From Sphingobacterium sp. LZ7M1 (GTDB lineage: Bacteria; Bacteroidota; Bacteroidia; Sphingobacteriales; Sphingobacteriaceae), in assembly GCF_024296865.1 (NCBI RefSeq), contig NZ_CP101134.1, positions 2,852,001 through 2,916,000 on the forward strand: DNA of 64,000 nt, in the 5' to 3' direction. Below are positions 35,918-46,018 of this stretch, one piece after another. The notes under the pieces were generated by a model, which ran no database searches, was not told where the DNA came from, and was given only the letters and a program-made list of their open reading frames with translations. Positions within the stretch are counted from its first letter, which is position 1. The number at the start of each line of letters is the position of its first letter. Both the position numbers and the translations under genes were made by a program.

Positions 35918-35940
35918 CGGAGACCCATAAATGATCTCCG
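35918..35940 (-). terminator. Terminator of susCD pair 2
   Basis: CGGAGA / TCTCCG stem (extendable) followed on the minus strand by eight T, 22 bp after the SusD stop. Confidence 0.7.
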
Positions 35941-35961
35941 CTTACAATTATTGATTACATT

Positions 35962-37512
35962 TTACTTATTCCACCAAATTTTCGTGAACTGCACATCATC
36001 ACCTTGATTGCTTAAGGCAGATTGATAATTAGTCTTGTTGGTACTTTGCTCCTTCAAAGGATACACCAATCTACTTGGAATGGCATCTCCTATCTCAGGC
36101 ACAAAAGAATAGGATACTGGTTTTCCTTCCACCGTTCCTGACCAAACCACCTCTCCTTTTTTAACCAGGAACAGCGGGTATCCTGTTCTTCGGATCTCTG
36201 TCCAGGATTCAATACCTTGACCGTACAAAGCCAAGTATTTTTGAGAGAGGACATTTTCCTTATTTGCTTTTGGGACTTTCATTAAATAGGCCGTTACTTC
36301 AGCAGGACTGGCTCCCCAGCGTTCTAGGGAAGCTTTTACACCATTTTCATAACTCGCCTGTTCCCAACCTTTATATTCAGAAATCAAGAATTCCACTTCG
36401 GAATATTCCTGCAGAACCTCAAAGGCATTTGCTCTATTGACCAAGTCTCCTGGCAAAGAAATACTATCTAACGGGAAAAGATTTCCAGCTGCTAATGGTA
36501 AGCCATAAGGCTGACCCTTATAAATATTTTTACTGTTTGGCTTTGCATACTTGCTCAACCTTGGGTCTTCAATCTTAAATGGACCTCGGTCCCCTTTCAA
36601 TACGTCAATAAGAACATGAGAAACTGCAAAATCCTTTCTATTTGCCGTTACGGTAGCCCTAAACAATGGAGCTTCATATGGTGAAGCACTGGAAAAGGTA
36701 AAGCCGGCATTATCAGCATTCGAGGTAAATACGCCTTTTTTCAATGCATCTTCAATATGCTGGGTCGCCAATGCCTTATCCTTGGTCAGGATGCGATTCG
36801 CCAGCCTCAACCTTAATGAATTGGCAAACTTGAACCATTTCTCATTCTTCCCTTGATATACGATATCTGAAGTTCCGAAGGTCACCCCAGCCTTATATTT
36901 CGCCAATGTATCGGCTGCAACCTTAAGCTCATTTAGGATATCCTTGTAAATTTTCTCCTGAGAAGCATATTTAGGAGTCAGGATATCTGGATTTCTCTTC
37001 AATGCTTCAAAATCAGCATCCTTGTTACCATAGGACTCATAAGGGATATCACCGAAAACATCCGTTAAGGAATGGAATGCAAAGGATTTCAAGATCCTAG
37101 CAATAGCTATCTGCGTAGAATTCGCACCAGCACCATTTGCTTGTGCCTGTATTTTCGTCGCTTCATCTTCATTCAGCAGGATGATTTCATTTAGGTTGCT
37201 TAAGGCCTTGTACGTATTGGTCCAATATTCATCGGAATATCCTGCGGAAACCAAATACCTGGATTGATCGGTATAGATATTCTGGCTAAAATATTGGGCA
37301 AAGAGCTGGGCTCCTCGGAAATGAATGCTCTCGCTTCTCAGGGCATTGACCACCTGCCTTTCAGCAGACAGAAAAAGACTGGGTGTAGGTACATTTGATG
37401 GCCTATTTGGGTCGACATTAATCTCTTGCAAGGTATCTTTGGAACAAGAGATAAAACTCAAGGACAGCAAAGATGTATATAGGATATGTTTAATTTTCAT
37501 TTTTTCTAGCAT
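35962..37512 (-). CDS. SusD-like nutrient-binding lipoprotein 2 (SusD-like_2 group)
   Basis: 516 residues with lipoprotein signal ending LSLSFISC (C23 from the first ATG). Text TLQEINVDPNRPSNVPTPSLFL and ARILKSFAFHSLTDVFGDIPYESYG is that of the SusD/RagB nutrient-binding lipoprotein group. The first ATG overlaps the SusC stop by one base; a start four codons later is also reasonable. It would capture an unknown ligand for the adjacent SusC. No glycosidase belongs to the operon, so the substrate may be a peptide, glycan or metal chelate. Confidence 0.88.
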   Translation of the reverse strand: MLEKMKIKHILYTSLLSLSFISCSKDTLQEINVDPNRPSNVPTPSLFLSAERQVVNALRSESIHFRGAQLFAQYFSQNIYTDQSRYLVSAGYSDEYWTNTYKALSNLNEIILLNEDEATKIQAQANGAGANSTQIAIARILKSFAFHSLTDVFGDIPYESYGNKDADFEALKRNPDILTPKYASQEKIYKDILNELKVAADTLAKYKAGVTFGTSDIVYQGKNEKWFKFANSLRLRLANRILTKDKALATQHIEDALKKGVFTSNADNAGFTFSSASPYEAPLFRATVTANRKDFAVSHVLIDVLKGDRGPFKIEDPRLSKYAKPNSKNIYKGQPYGLPLAAGNLFPLDSISLPGDLVNRANAFEVLQEYSEVEFLISEYKGWEQASYENGVKASLERWGASPAEVTAYLMKVPKANKENVLSQKYLALYGQGIESWTEIRRTGYPLFLVKKGEVVWSGTVEGKPVSYSFVPEIGDAIPSRLVYPLKEQSTNKTNYQSALSNQGDDVQFTKIWWNK

Positions 37513-40500
37513 TAAAATTTAAGGTTAACATTAAATCCATAGGTCAGTGGCGTTGGAATATTTCCTCCCTCTATTCCTTGAACATTCCCACTACTGTTGG
37601 TGAATTCTGGATCGATGTATTTACTCTTGGTATAGATATTCCAAACATTTCTCGCATAGGCTGATAATCGCACTCCCTTTACCACCTTAGGGTTGTTTAA
37701 AGGAATGGTATAGCCTAAAGTGACTTCCCTAAGCTTGACGAAAGTGCCATCAAAAACGGAGAATGTAGTCGGTCCACTGGATTCATTCCTTCCCCATTGT
37801 TGAGCGGTAATCCTTGTATCATTGGGTCTGATATTGCTTGTTGAATAGGTTCCATCTGCATTAAATACGACATCAGCCTTTACCCCCTCTAAGACAATAC
37901 CATCTTCACGGACATTATTTTCAGCGGTACGCTCCAAGATTCCGGAATACATGCCGACATTATAGGTCTGCGAATAGAAACTTCCACCTACACGACCATC
38001 GATCAAGAATCCAAAGTTGAAGTTTTTATAACGGAAACTGTTTTGGAATCCAAATAGATAATCTGGTAACACAGAGCCTAAAGGAACCAATTGAGAGGTT
38101 CTTTGATAGGTTCCATCTTCTTTGATCACGCGTTGCCCATCTGCATAGACAAAATCATAACCTAATAGCTGTCCGTATGGTTGCCCCTCTCTAGCCACCA
38201 AGTTGATCAAGGAAGAACTTAAGGTTAAGGTATTCACGAGTTCATCCAGTTTAAGGACTTTATTTCTGTTTCTCGCCCAGTTAATACTTGAGTTCCATTC
38301 AAAATTTTCAGATCGAACTGGCGTTGCATTCAATATTACCTCAATACCTTTATTCTCCACTTTTCCGGCATTCAAGACCTTCGCTTCATAGCCAAAAGCT
38401 GATGAAACTGGAATGGGAAGTATCTGGTTTCTGGAGGTGTTGTGATAGTATGTAACATCAAAACCTAATCTATTTCTGAAGAACTGCACGTTAAGACCTG
38501 TCTCCCACGAACTGGTGATCTCTGGTTTTAGATCGGCATTGTTCAAGGTTGAAGGCAGTTTATTGGATGGTTTACCATCAAATGATTGTTCTACATCATA
38601 AACCTTGTTCAATTGGTATGGGTCGGTATCATTACCTACCTGTGCCCAACCTAACCTGACCTTTCCGAAAGACAACCAGTCTAGACTTTGGATAGCTGGC
38701 AATTGTGAAAACACAAAACTTCCGGTAAATGATGGATAGATAAAGGAATTTGCATGGCTCGGTAAGGTCGATGACCAATCATTACGCACTGTAGCATCTA
38801 AAAACAATAGGTCATTGTAACCTAAGGAAGCACTACCATACAAAGAGGCAATACGGCGGTTGTAGGTAAAGTTTTCAATCTTTACGCTGGATGCATTCTT
38901 TAAATTGTAGTAGTTAGGTACAATCAAACCACCTTGGGTGATGGCATAATCAACTTTTCTGTGCTGATCTCTTAAGTTTGCTCCTACGTTGGCTACCAAA
39001 GAAATCTTATCCCAATTCTTTTTGGCAGTAGCCAAGAATTCATAGTTGTATTCGTTTAATTTATTGCTGGTCTCTTCATATTGGGAAGCACTGCGTGAGT
39101 ATACCGCAATACGATCCTGAGTCCCGAACTGGTAGATATCGCCATGGACTTTAGCCCCGATCTGTAACCAATCGGTCACTTCATATTGTGCGCCAATATT
39201 ACCATAGAAACGGTCTCTCTTTTCTTCTAAATAACTTTCATAAGCCGACCAATAAGGGTTGTCGATAAAACGGGTCGCTTCTGCTGCTGGCGTGTTTTGC
39301 CAACCTGTTCTATTCCATGCCAATGGAGTTCCATCTGGGCGCTTGTAGTTTTCTAAGCGTTTATAATCTACCTGCACCGCTCCCCATTGGAAAGCCTCCA
39401 AGATAATATTTCTGTTGGATGCTCCAGTCCATGGTTTACCTAAAGAGGTATTGTGGATGTAATTGATACTGGAATTGATGCTCAACTTACCTAATTTGGT
39501 ACCCCCTGAGAAATTTAGGGTATTACGCCCCAAGGTAGAGTTGGGAACTGTTCCTTTTACATTCTTGTTGGTGTAAGAAAATCTATAATTCGTATTTCCT
39601 GAATTTCCCGCAATAGCGATATTGTTGGTATTTGCCAAACCGGTATTGAAGAAATAACTGACATCATGCTCTGGATATAACCAAGGAGATGGGTTTAAAT
39701 AATCTGCAGCATCTTCTGGATTTAAATTGTACCATTGCAAAACTGGCGTTCCATCTAATTTTGGTCCCCAGCTTTCATCAGCAGCGTAATCCACTATTTT
39801 ATAGTCTTTCCCTTCAATATTGACCGTTTGAAAGTTTTGGCTATAGCCTTGACCATATAGATGCTGGCGTTTTGGGAGCCTGACAATGTTTTCGAATTCC
39901 AGACCTGTATTTAAATCAATGCTGACTTGCTCGCCTTTTCCCGCACGTTTGGTCGTGATCAAAATCACCCCATTGGATGCTCTCGAGCCATATAACGCCG
40001 CAGCAGATGGCCCTTTAAGGACTGAAATATTCTCAATATCATCTGGATTTAGATCTTGGATCATGTTTCCAACATCCTTACCCGCCGAGCCGTTGATGGT
40101 CGAAGAGGAGTTTAGATCCGAGTTATCAATCGGAGTTCCGTCTACCACATAAAGCGGTTGATTGCTACCTGCAATGGAGTTGATTCCCCTTAATAGCGTA
40201 CGGGTTGATCCACCCATATTTCCCCCGGATGAGACAATCTGTAGACCTGCTACCTTTCCTGATAATGCAGCCATTGCATTGGTAGGTCTGGTCTGTAATT
40301 CTGTTGATTTCACTTCTTGCACGGCATAGCCCAATGCTTTCTTTTCCCTTGAAATCCCCAAAGCGGTCACAACCACTTCCTCCAAGACATCATTGCTAAG
40401 TACTAAACGTACCGTAATGGGCTCCGAAGCATTTACCTCTAGATCCTGATCTTGATAGCCAAGAAAACTAACCTTGATCTGGGTCCTCGGATTGGAAGAG

Positions 40501-40691
40501 TCTAATGTAAATTCCCCTGAAGCATTGGTTTGGGTTTGCTTCTGCGTTGTTTTATCGATAACGGTAGCTCCTGAAATCGCTTGATTCAGCTCATTCAGCA
40601 CCTTGCCTTTAATGATATTTTGGGCTTGTGTTTGACCAATTCCTATGGTAAAGAATAGCCCTACGAGATAAAAATATATCGTTCTGTTCAT
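37512..40691 (-). CDS. SusC/RagA-family TonB-linked outer-membrane transporter 2
   Basis: 1059 residues: signal peptide (about 1-23, ending TQAQ), carboxypeptidase-regulatory-like domain (about 26-100), TonB-dependent plug with VVVTALGISREKKALGYAVQ, then barrel ending GFNVNLKF. The ALGISREKKALGYAVQ form is common in the SusC subfamily paired with SusD-like_2 lipoproteins. Imports the ligand handed over by the downstream SusD. No sigma/anti-sigma genes adjoin; a palindrome overlaps its candidate promoter 140-165 bp upstream, so control by a DNA-binding repressor or activator is plausible. Confidence 0.92.
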   Translation of the reverse strand: MNRTIYFYLVGLFFTIGIGQTQAQNIIKGKVLNELNQAISGATVIDKTTQKQTQTNASGEFTLDSSNPRTQIKVSFLGYQDQDLEVNASEPITVRLVLSNDVLEEVVVTALGISREKKALGYAVQEVKSTELQTRPTNAMAALSGKVAGLQIVSSGGNMGGSTRTLLRGINSIAGSNQPLYVVDGTPIDNSDLNSSSTINGSAGKDVGNMIQDLNPDDIENISVLKGPSAAALYGSRASNGVILITTKRAGKGEQVSIDLNTGLEFENIVRLPKRQHLYGQGYSQNFQTVNIEGKDYKIVDYAADESWGPKLDGTPVLQWYNLNPEDAADYLNPSPWLYPEHDVSYFFNTGLANTNNIAIAGNSGNTNYRFSYTNKNVKGTVPNSTLGRNTLNFSGGTKLGKLSINSSINYIHNTSLGKPWTGASNRNIILEAFQWGAVQVDYKRLENYKRPDGTPLAWNRTGWQNTPAAEATRFIDNPYWSAYESYLEEKRDRFYGNIGAQYEVTDWLQIGAKVHGDIYQFGTQDRIAVYSRSASQYEETSNKLNEYNYEFLATAKKNWDKISLVANVGANLRDQHRKVDYAITQGGLIVPNYYNLKNASSVKIENFTYNRRIASLYGSASLGYNDLLFLDATVRNDWSSTLPSHANSFIYPSFTGSFVFSQLPAIQSLDWLSFGKVRLGWAQVGNDTDPYQLNKVYDVEQSFDGKPSNKLPSTLNNADLKPEITSSWETGLNVQFFRNRLGFDVTYYHNTSRNQILPIPVSSAFGYEAKVLNAGKVENKGIEVILNATPVRSENFEWNSSINWARNRNKVLKLDELVNTLTLSSSLINLVAREGQPYGQLLGYDFVYADGQRVIKEDGTYQRTSQLVPLGSVLPDYLFGFQNSFRYKNFNFGFLIDGRVGGSFYSQTYNVGMYSGILERTAENNVREDGIVLEGVKADVVFNADGTYSTSNIRPNDTRITAQQWGRNESSGPTTFSVFDGTFVKLREVTLGYTIPLNNPKVVKGVRLSAYARNVWNIYTKSKYIDPEFTNSSGNVQGIEGGNIPTPLTYGFNVNLKF

Positions 40692-40826
40692 GTAAATAAT
40701 TTGAAATGGATTAATAAAATGGAATAGAAATTACTGGAGATAGTCTTCCTTAGCTTACCTACCTCCTACGCACATTCGAAAACTGTTATGGGTTGATTTG
40801 ATATACATATTTAATAAATTCTGCTG

Positions 40827-40858
40827 CAAATATATAAAATCTACTTAATTAGTAGATT
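40827..40858 (-). promoter_or_regulatory. Candidate promoter with overlapping palindromic operator, susCD pair 2
   Basis: On the minus strand a perfect -7 box TATATTTG (40827-40834) is preceded three bases upstream by the palindrome AATCTACT-n5-AGTAGATT (40838-40858), placed where the spacer and -33 region should be. No TTTG -33 box is present, which suits activator- or repressor-controlled transcription. The leader would be about 130 nt. Confidence 0.5.
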
Positions 40859-41069
40859 ATATTATTGGAAAAATCTATACTTTTTTACTAGACATTGTTT
40901 AGATTTATATCAATTATACCCCCATGTTTCTGACAGTCAACTAAATAAACCCAAGCCTCCGTATTCAAATAATTTTAAGGCTCTTCCTTAAAATAGATAA
41001 TAATAGCTGATTTCAGCTATATTTGTTGAGAAGGATCTTGTTATTTTTGTATAGTCTTAAAATCACACT

Positions 41070-41972
41070 ATGAAATTGCTCAGCGCGCTTCTTATAATTT
41101 TTTCATTATTTATATTCAACATTCAGCAGGCAAAATCACAAGAAGCGGCTGCTTACCTTGTTTATGATGACTTTAACCTTTACCATACAAGTAAGGATAG
41201 CTCAGCTTTGGTTTTCGTAAATATGGCCTATATCAGAAGTGAGCCAAGCTCAAAAGCTGAATTGCTGGATTCAATTCCCTTAGGGACGGAAGTAAAATTT
41301 GTGGAGGAATTATCATTAAACCCCATCTCCTTAAGAGGTATGTACCTGCCTTGGCATAAAATTGAATATCAGAAGGCCAATCAGAAAAAGACTGGATTTA
41401 TCTGGTTAGGACTATTGAGCCTAGACCATGTGCAGAATAAGAAGTCCGGGGAAACCTTCATGTATGGCTTTGCTTGGAAATCCAATGAAGAGCTTGAAAA
41501 CTATTATTGGGTAGAAGCCAAAATATTAAACACCAACAAAGAATTGCTTGCCTCTAAAAGCTTTCCTTACTATCCTTCTGAGCAATCCTATACCTTAAGT
41601 GAATTAAATACCAAACCTGGTTTAAATTATGCGAAATCCATCTATGCAATTAAATTCCTAGGAGAGGCCTGTGGAATAGCTTCCGAAGAAAATTACTTCG
41701 CTTGGGATGGAGAACAATTCACGACCCTACCGAAAACCACTTCGGTTTCGGATGCCGGTGTTTTTTATTATGCAGAGGAGTTGGTTTTCCCTAAAAAGCA
41801 TCAGCTTGGAAATGATGTTATCCTAAAAATATCGGAGGAAGGAGAGGCAGAGTTTGAGGAAGAGGCCAATCCTGAAGAGGAGATCAATTTTAAAATCTCC
41901 AAAAAGGAAGAAACCTATCAACGAAATGGCAATGCCTATCTCAAGGTTTCTGAAAGGACCATACAAAAATAA
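41070..41972 (+). CDS. Secreted SH3-domain protein, unknown
   Basis: 300 residues with a signal peptide (about 1-23, ending KSQ). Residues about 45-115 read as a bacterial SH3 domain: VNMAYIRSEPSSKAELLDS, then IPLGTEVKFVEEL and HKIEYQKANQKKTGFIWLGLL. The remainder is beta-rich with an acidic stretch (EEGEAEFEEEANPEEE) near the C-terminus. SH3 domains of this kind often bind peptidoglycan; the role here is unknown. A perfect -7 box TATTTTTG (41042-41049) lies 20 bp upstream, giving a short leader. Monocistronic. Confidence 0.72.
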   Translation: MKLLSALLIIFSLFIFNIQQAKSQEAAAYLVYDDFNLYHTSKDSSALVFVNMAYIRSEPSSKAELLDSIPLGTEVKFVEELSLNPISLRGMYLPWHKIEYQKANQKKTGFIWLGLLSLDHVQNKKSGETFMYGFAWKSNEELENYYWVEAKILNTNKELLASKSFPYYPSEQSYTLSELNTKPGLNYAKSIYAIKFLGEACGIASEENYFAWDGEQFTTLPKTTSVSDAGVFYYAEELVFPKKHQLGNDVILKISEEGEAEFEEEANPEEEINFKISKKEETYQRNGNAYLKVSERTIQK

Positions 41973-41976
41973 AAAC

Positions 41977-42009
41977 GGCTTGCTTGAGTAAACTCAGCAA
42001 GCCTTTTTA
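41977..42009. terminator. Bidirectional terminator, SH3 gene and biotin operon
   Basis: GGCTTGCTTGAGT pairs with ACTCAGCAAGCC (one bulge), flanked by A-run left and T-run right. Confidence 0.8.
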
Positions 42010-42036
42010 GTCACACTACTATTATCAAATAGTTTC

Positions 42037-43311
42037 TTAAATATCATTGTTTTTCAACAGCTCCAAGATCTGTTGATAGGTATAATCTAAATCTTCTTTC
42101 TCCGTGCAATATGGGGGCAGGATATACAGCACATTGCCCATTGGCCTCAATAAGACCCCCCTCGCCATAAATTCATTGAACAACTTTTCCTGGACCTTAT
42201 TAAAATATGAGGTCTCGGTATGGGTTTCCCATTCAAATGCAAGGATGGTCCCTGTTTGACGGACATTTTTTGCTTGTTCATATCCCTTTAACTCTTCAGC
42301 AAATTGACTATGCCATTCCGTTATGGCCTTTATCTTTACCTGAGTAGAATCAAGCAGAAATAAATCCAGGCTAGCCAAGGAAGCTGCACATGCTATCGGA
42401 CTCGCAGTAAAGGAATGGCCATGGAATAAAGCCATCTTCTTTTCGTCCGAATAGAATGCTTGATAAAGTTCCTCCGTACAAGTCGTAATACCCATAGGCA
42501 TCGTTCCTCCGGTCAATCCTTTTGAAAAACACATGACATCGGGTTTTTCGCTCAATTGATCTGCAGCAAACAAAGTCCCTGTCCTTCCGAAGCCTACAAA
42601 GACTTCGTCCTGAATCAACATGATCCCATGCGACTTACAATAAACCATTAAGTCCGACAAATGTTCGGCCTGATGCATTAACATCCCTCCTGCCCCTTGA
42701 ACCAAAGGTTCGTAAATGAAACAGGCTATCTGATCGGCATGCTCAGCAATGATCTTTTTGTTTTCTTCCAGGTTTTCCGCCGTCGGGGCATCAATAAATA
42801 TGACATCAAATAACAAATCTGCAAACGGAGCAGTCCACTGTCCACGAGCACTTACCGACATGGCACCAAAGGTATCCCCATGATATCCGTTCTTTAGAGC
42901 AACAATCTTATTCTTGCGCTTGCCTTGGTTGAAGGCAAACTGTATGCACATCTTCAAGGCAACTTCCACTGCCGTAGAACCATTGTCAGAATAAAACACC
43001 TTCTTCTGGTTGGAAGGAAGCAATTCTAGTAACCGTTCTGAAAGAGTAATTGCCGGCAGGTGCGTAAAGCCAGCAAAGATGACCTGCTCTAAAGTATTAA
43101 GCTGTTCATAGACTTTATCGGCAATATACGAATTTGAATGGCCATGAAGGGTAACCCACCACGAACTTACCATATCTAGATAGCGATTTCCTTCCATATC
43201 GAAAAGATAAGCATCTTTTCCACGTACGATAGGAAGGTGCGTACTGGTCTTCATCTGCGAATAGGGATGCCAATTGACCGCTATATCACGGTCTATGCAT
43301 TGCTGTTGCAA
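42037..43311 (-). CDS. bioA: Adenosylmethionine-8-amino-7-oxononanoate aminotransferase
   Basis: 424 residues, class III aminotransferase. PLP lysine K264 in [27 protein letters not shown] (108-122) and [12 protein letters not shown] are the expected cofactor and substrate segments. W51-W52 in [10 protein letters not shown] is the BioA hallmark. It converts KAPA to DAPA with SAM as amino donor. Last gene of the biotin operon; its start overlaps bioB by 19 bases. Confidence 0.95.
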   Translation of the reverse strand: MQQQCIDRDIAVNWHPYSQMKTSTHLPIVRGKDAYLFDMEGNRYLDMVSSWWVTLHGHSNSYIADKVYEQLNTLEQVIFAGFTHLPAITLSERLLELLPSNQKKVFYSDNGSTAVEVALKMCIQFAFNQGKRKNKIVALKNGYHGDTFGAMSVSARGQWTAPFADLLFDVIFIDAPTAENLEENKKIIAEHADQIACFIYEPLVQGAGGMLMHQAEHLSDLMVYCKSHGIMLIQDEVFVGFGRTGTLFAADQLSEKPDVMCFSKGLTGGTMPMGITTCTEELYQAFYSDEKKMALFHGHSFTASPIACAASLASLDLFLLDSTQVKIKAITEWHSQFAEELKGYEQAKNVRQTGTILAFEWETHTETSYFNKVQEKLFNEFMARGVLLRPMGNVLYILPPYCTEKEDLDYTYQQILELLKNNDI

Positions 43312-44291
43312 AAGCCCTCCTTTTTCAATTCCATTGGCTTTAATCCCAAGTTCTTCAACATCTGCATATCTTCATCCACGCCAGGATTTGGAGTCACCAA
43401 AAGGGTCTGTCTTTCACCCGTGAAAATCGAGTTTGCCCCAGCCATAAAGCACCATGCCTGCTCCTCCTCATTCATCTCTATACGCCCCGCACTTAACCTG
43501 ACCATAGAAGATGGCAATACTATCCTCGCCGTAGCAATCATCCTGACCATTTCCCACACATCAATCTTTGGCAAATGCTCTAAAGGAGTACCGGCTACCC
43601 TCGCCAAAGCATTGATTGGTACTGATTCTGGATGTTTTTCCATATTGGCCAAAGTGCGAAGCATCGAAATCCTATCTTCAGCTTTCTCCCCCAGACCTAT
43701 TATACCTCCAGAACAAACGGTAATCCCCGCTTTCCTGACATTTTTGATGGTTTCTATCCTATTGTCGAACTTCCTAGTGGAGATAATCTCATCATAAAAC
43801 TCCTCAGAAGTATCCAAGTTATGGTTATAGGCATAGAGTCCTGCTTCCTGAAGCCTATTTGCTTGATCCTCGGTTAACATCCCTAGCGTACAGCACACTT
43901 CCAAGCCCATTTCATTGACCCCTTGAACCATTTCAATGATCCTATCAAAATCCCGATTGTCCCTAACCTCTCGCCAAGCAGCAGCCATACAGAACCTGGA
44001 AGAACCGCTGTCCTTTGCTTTTTTAGCATGGGCCAAAACGGTCTCTGTTGGCAATAAGGCCTGCACTTTGATGTCGGTATGGTACCGTGCGGCCTGCCCA
44101 CAGTAGGAACAATCTTCCGGACAGCCTCCAGTCTTCACTGACAACAAGGTTGAAATCTGGACTTCCTGTGGATTATGCCACTGCCTATGTACCGTTGCGG
44201 CTTCATATACCAATTCCAATAATGGCCTGTTATAGATCTCTAATAGCTCTTCTTTCGTCCAATCGTGTTTTAATGTTTTATTAGCACTCAT
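43293..44291 (-). CDS. bioB: Biotin synthase
   Basis: 332 residues of the radical-SAM superfamily. The 4Fe-4S motif is CPEDCSYC (C57, C61, C64) followed by GQAARYHT. Conserved 2Fe-2S ligands appear in CMAAAWRE and VCCTLGML. Arg in RLSAGRIEM is the remaining cluster ligand. It inserts sulfur into dethiobiotin. Located between bioD (four-base gap) and bioA (19-base overlap). Confidence 0.96.
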   Translation of the reverse strand: MSANKTLKHDWTKEELLEIYNRPLLELVYEAATVHRQWHNPQEVQISTLLSVKTGGCPEDCSYCGQAARYHTDIKVQALLPTETVLAHAKKAKDSGSSRFCMAAAWREVRDNRDFDRIIEMVQGVNEMGLEVCCTLGMLTEDQANRLQEAGLYAYNHNLDTSEEFYDEIISTRKFDNRIETIKNVRKAGITVCSGGIIGLGEKAEDRISMLRTLANMEKHPESVPINALARVAGTPLEHLPKIDVWEMVRMIATARIVLPSSMVRLSAGRIEMNEEEQAWCFMAGANSIFTGERQTLLVTPNPGVDEDMQMLKNLGLKPMELKKEGFCNSNA

Positions 44292-44295
44292 TTCT

Positions 44296-44913
44296 TTAAT
44301 TTTCTATTCTAATTTTTAAAATTGCTTTTTCTAGACCCGCTGCATCCAATGATTCCAATTGGGGAATCTCGATGATCTTGCTTCCTGCTGGTTTGTTTTT
44401 GATCAAAATTCTTTTGCTTGCTTCCTTGAATTCCCCATTCAGCACGATATAATCTACTGCTATCCCCCGCTCATTTAAACTGTGAAAGGACAGCAAACTA
44501 TGGTTGATGCTTCCTAAATAGTCTGAACAGACCAAGATCACTGGTAAGTCCAGATACGCTACAAGGTCAAGGATAAAATGCTGATCGTTTATAGGTACAA
44601 ACATCCCTCCCGCACCTTCCACGATGAGGTTTCCGCTAGTTTCAGGAAGCTCGAAATCTTGGAGCTTGATCTCCACCCCATCAACTTCCGCGGCATAATG
44701 CGGGGAAGCAGCGGTATTTAATTTAAATCGCTCTGGATGAACTATTAGCTCAGCTCCTACTAATGTTCTGAGCATTTGGCTATCACTGCTTTCGAGATCT
44801 CCAGACTGGATCGGCTTCCAATATTCCGCATTCCAAAGTTTTACCAAGACCGCGGACACAATGGTTTTCCCTACAGAGGTTCCAATGCCTGTTACAAAGT
44901 ATTTCTTATTCAT
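44296..44913 (-). CDS. bioD: Dethiobiotin synthetase
   Basis: 205 residues. P-loop GIGTSVGKT (9-17), then [12 protein letters not shown] and [11 protein letters not shown], all diagnostic for BioD. It carboxylates DAPA to dethiobiotin using ATP. Its ATG overlaps the end of bioF by eight bases, indicating tight translational coupling. Confidence 0.94.
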   Translation of the reverse strand: MNKKYFVTGIGTSVGKTIVSAVLVKLWNAEYWKPIQSGDLESSDSQMLRTLVGAELIVHPERFKLNTAASPHYAAEVDGVEIKLQDFELPETSGNLIVEGAGGMFVPINDQHFILDLVAYLDLPVILVCSDYLGSINHSLLSFHSLNERGIAVDYIVLNGEFKEASKRILIKNKPAGSKIIEIPQLESLDAAGLEKAILKIRIEN

Positions 44914-46018
44914 TATTTACTTCCTTTAGACAGTTTTTCAATAATTCTATTTCTTCTCTTGAGTTGAAGGCATGCATCGAAATGCGCAACATCTCCTCGC
45001 CTTTTGGCACTGTAGGATACTTGATTGCATAGCCCAAGATCCCTTGTTTTTCCAACAGACCAGTTGCCCTATCCAAATCTCTCGGCTCTGAGAATCTAAC
45101 CGGTATGATAGGACTTCTAAATGGAATAGAATCGGACTCCTTAACATGATCGCATTGTTTAATATTTTCTTTCAGAACGCTAATTAACAGCATGTTATCA
45201 CTTAAAAATTCATAGGACGCCCTAATACTTAAGGCGTGGAAATCAGGGAGTCCAGTACTATAGATAAACGTTGAAGAATAGTTGACCAGATAATCAATAA
45301 GGCATTTAGATCCCAAAACAGATGCACCTGACAAGCCCATCGCTTTGCCGTAGGTGATTACAGTTGCAAAAACCAGATCCTGCAGATTATAATGATCAAC
45401 AAGCCCCAATCCACATGTACCAATAGCATGAGCTTCATCCACTATCAAGGCTGCAGCATATTGCTTGCAGAGGGCTGCTATCTCTTGGATTGGCGCAAAA
45501 TCCCCATCCATGGAATAAAGACTTTCTATCCCCACCCAGATTCTTCCTTTAGCCTTCTTCAGTAAATCCTCAAGTTGTGCAAGGTCGTTATGCCGAAACT
45601 TCCAGCGAACCGCCGCTGAAAGCCTACATCCATCATAAACAGATCGATGGACCTTTTGATCTAAGATGATCGTATCCCCTTTCTTTGGCAATGTCGAGAA
45701 CAAGGATAAGTTTGCACTATAGCCTGAGGGAAATAATAGGGCTGATTCAACACCATGCTGACTTGCGACAGACTGCTCTATCTCCATGTTTAAGTCTGAA
45801 TTTCCTGAAATTAACCTGGAACCTGTCGCTCCCATTATGGAGTCTGGGTACTGCAGTAAAATATCATGTAATCTAGATCTAAACCCTTCACTCCTTGCAA
45901 AACCTAGGTAGTCATTGGAAAAGAAGTCAACACCTTGTTTTTGTTTCTTCAATTGCCTGTACCGACCTTCTAGCTTTCTATTCTGGAGTTCAAGAAGTAA
46001 TCCATCAATTATGGACAT
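44906..46018 (-). CDS. bioF: 8-amino-7-oxononanoate synthase
   Basis: 370 residues from the ATG at 46018, an alternative four codons upstream being possible. Alpha-oxoamine synthase family: FFSNDYLGFA (32-41), GSRLISGN, VDEAHAIGTCGLG (193-205) and PLP lysine K225 in ITYGKAMGLSG. It condenses pimeloyl thioester with alanine to KAPA. Its start lies within the upstream diiron gene (14-base overlap), so the two proteins are made together. Confidence 0.93.
   Translation of the reverse strand: MSIIDGLLLELQNRKLEGRYRQLKKQKQGVDFFSNDYLGFARSEGFRSRLHDILLQYPDSIMGATGSRLISGNSDLNMEIEQSVASQHGVESALLFPSGYSANLSLFSTLPKKGDTIILDQKVHRSVYDGCRLSAAVRWKFRHNDLAQLEDLLKKAKGRIWVGIESLYSMDGDFAPIQEIAALCKQYAAALIVDEAHAIGTCGLGLVDHYNLQDLVFATVITYGKAMGLSGASVLGSKCLIDYLVNYSSTFIYSTGLPDFHALSIRASYEFLSDNMLLISVLKENIKQCDHVKESDSIPFRSPIIPVRFSEPRDLDRATGLLEKQGILGYAIKYPTVPKGEEMLRISMHAFNSREEIELLKNCLKEVNNE

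Noticed and set aside
40692..40826. Riboswitch in the long leader of susC pair 2
   Set aside because: A GGAGGTAG/CTATCTCC stem can form, but no known riboswitch core (TPP, cobalamin, SAM, FMN) is recognisable.
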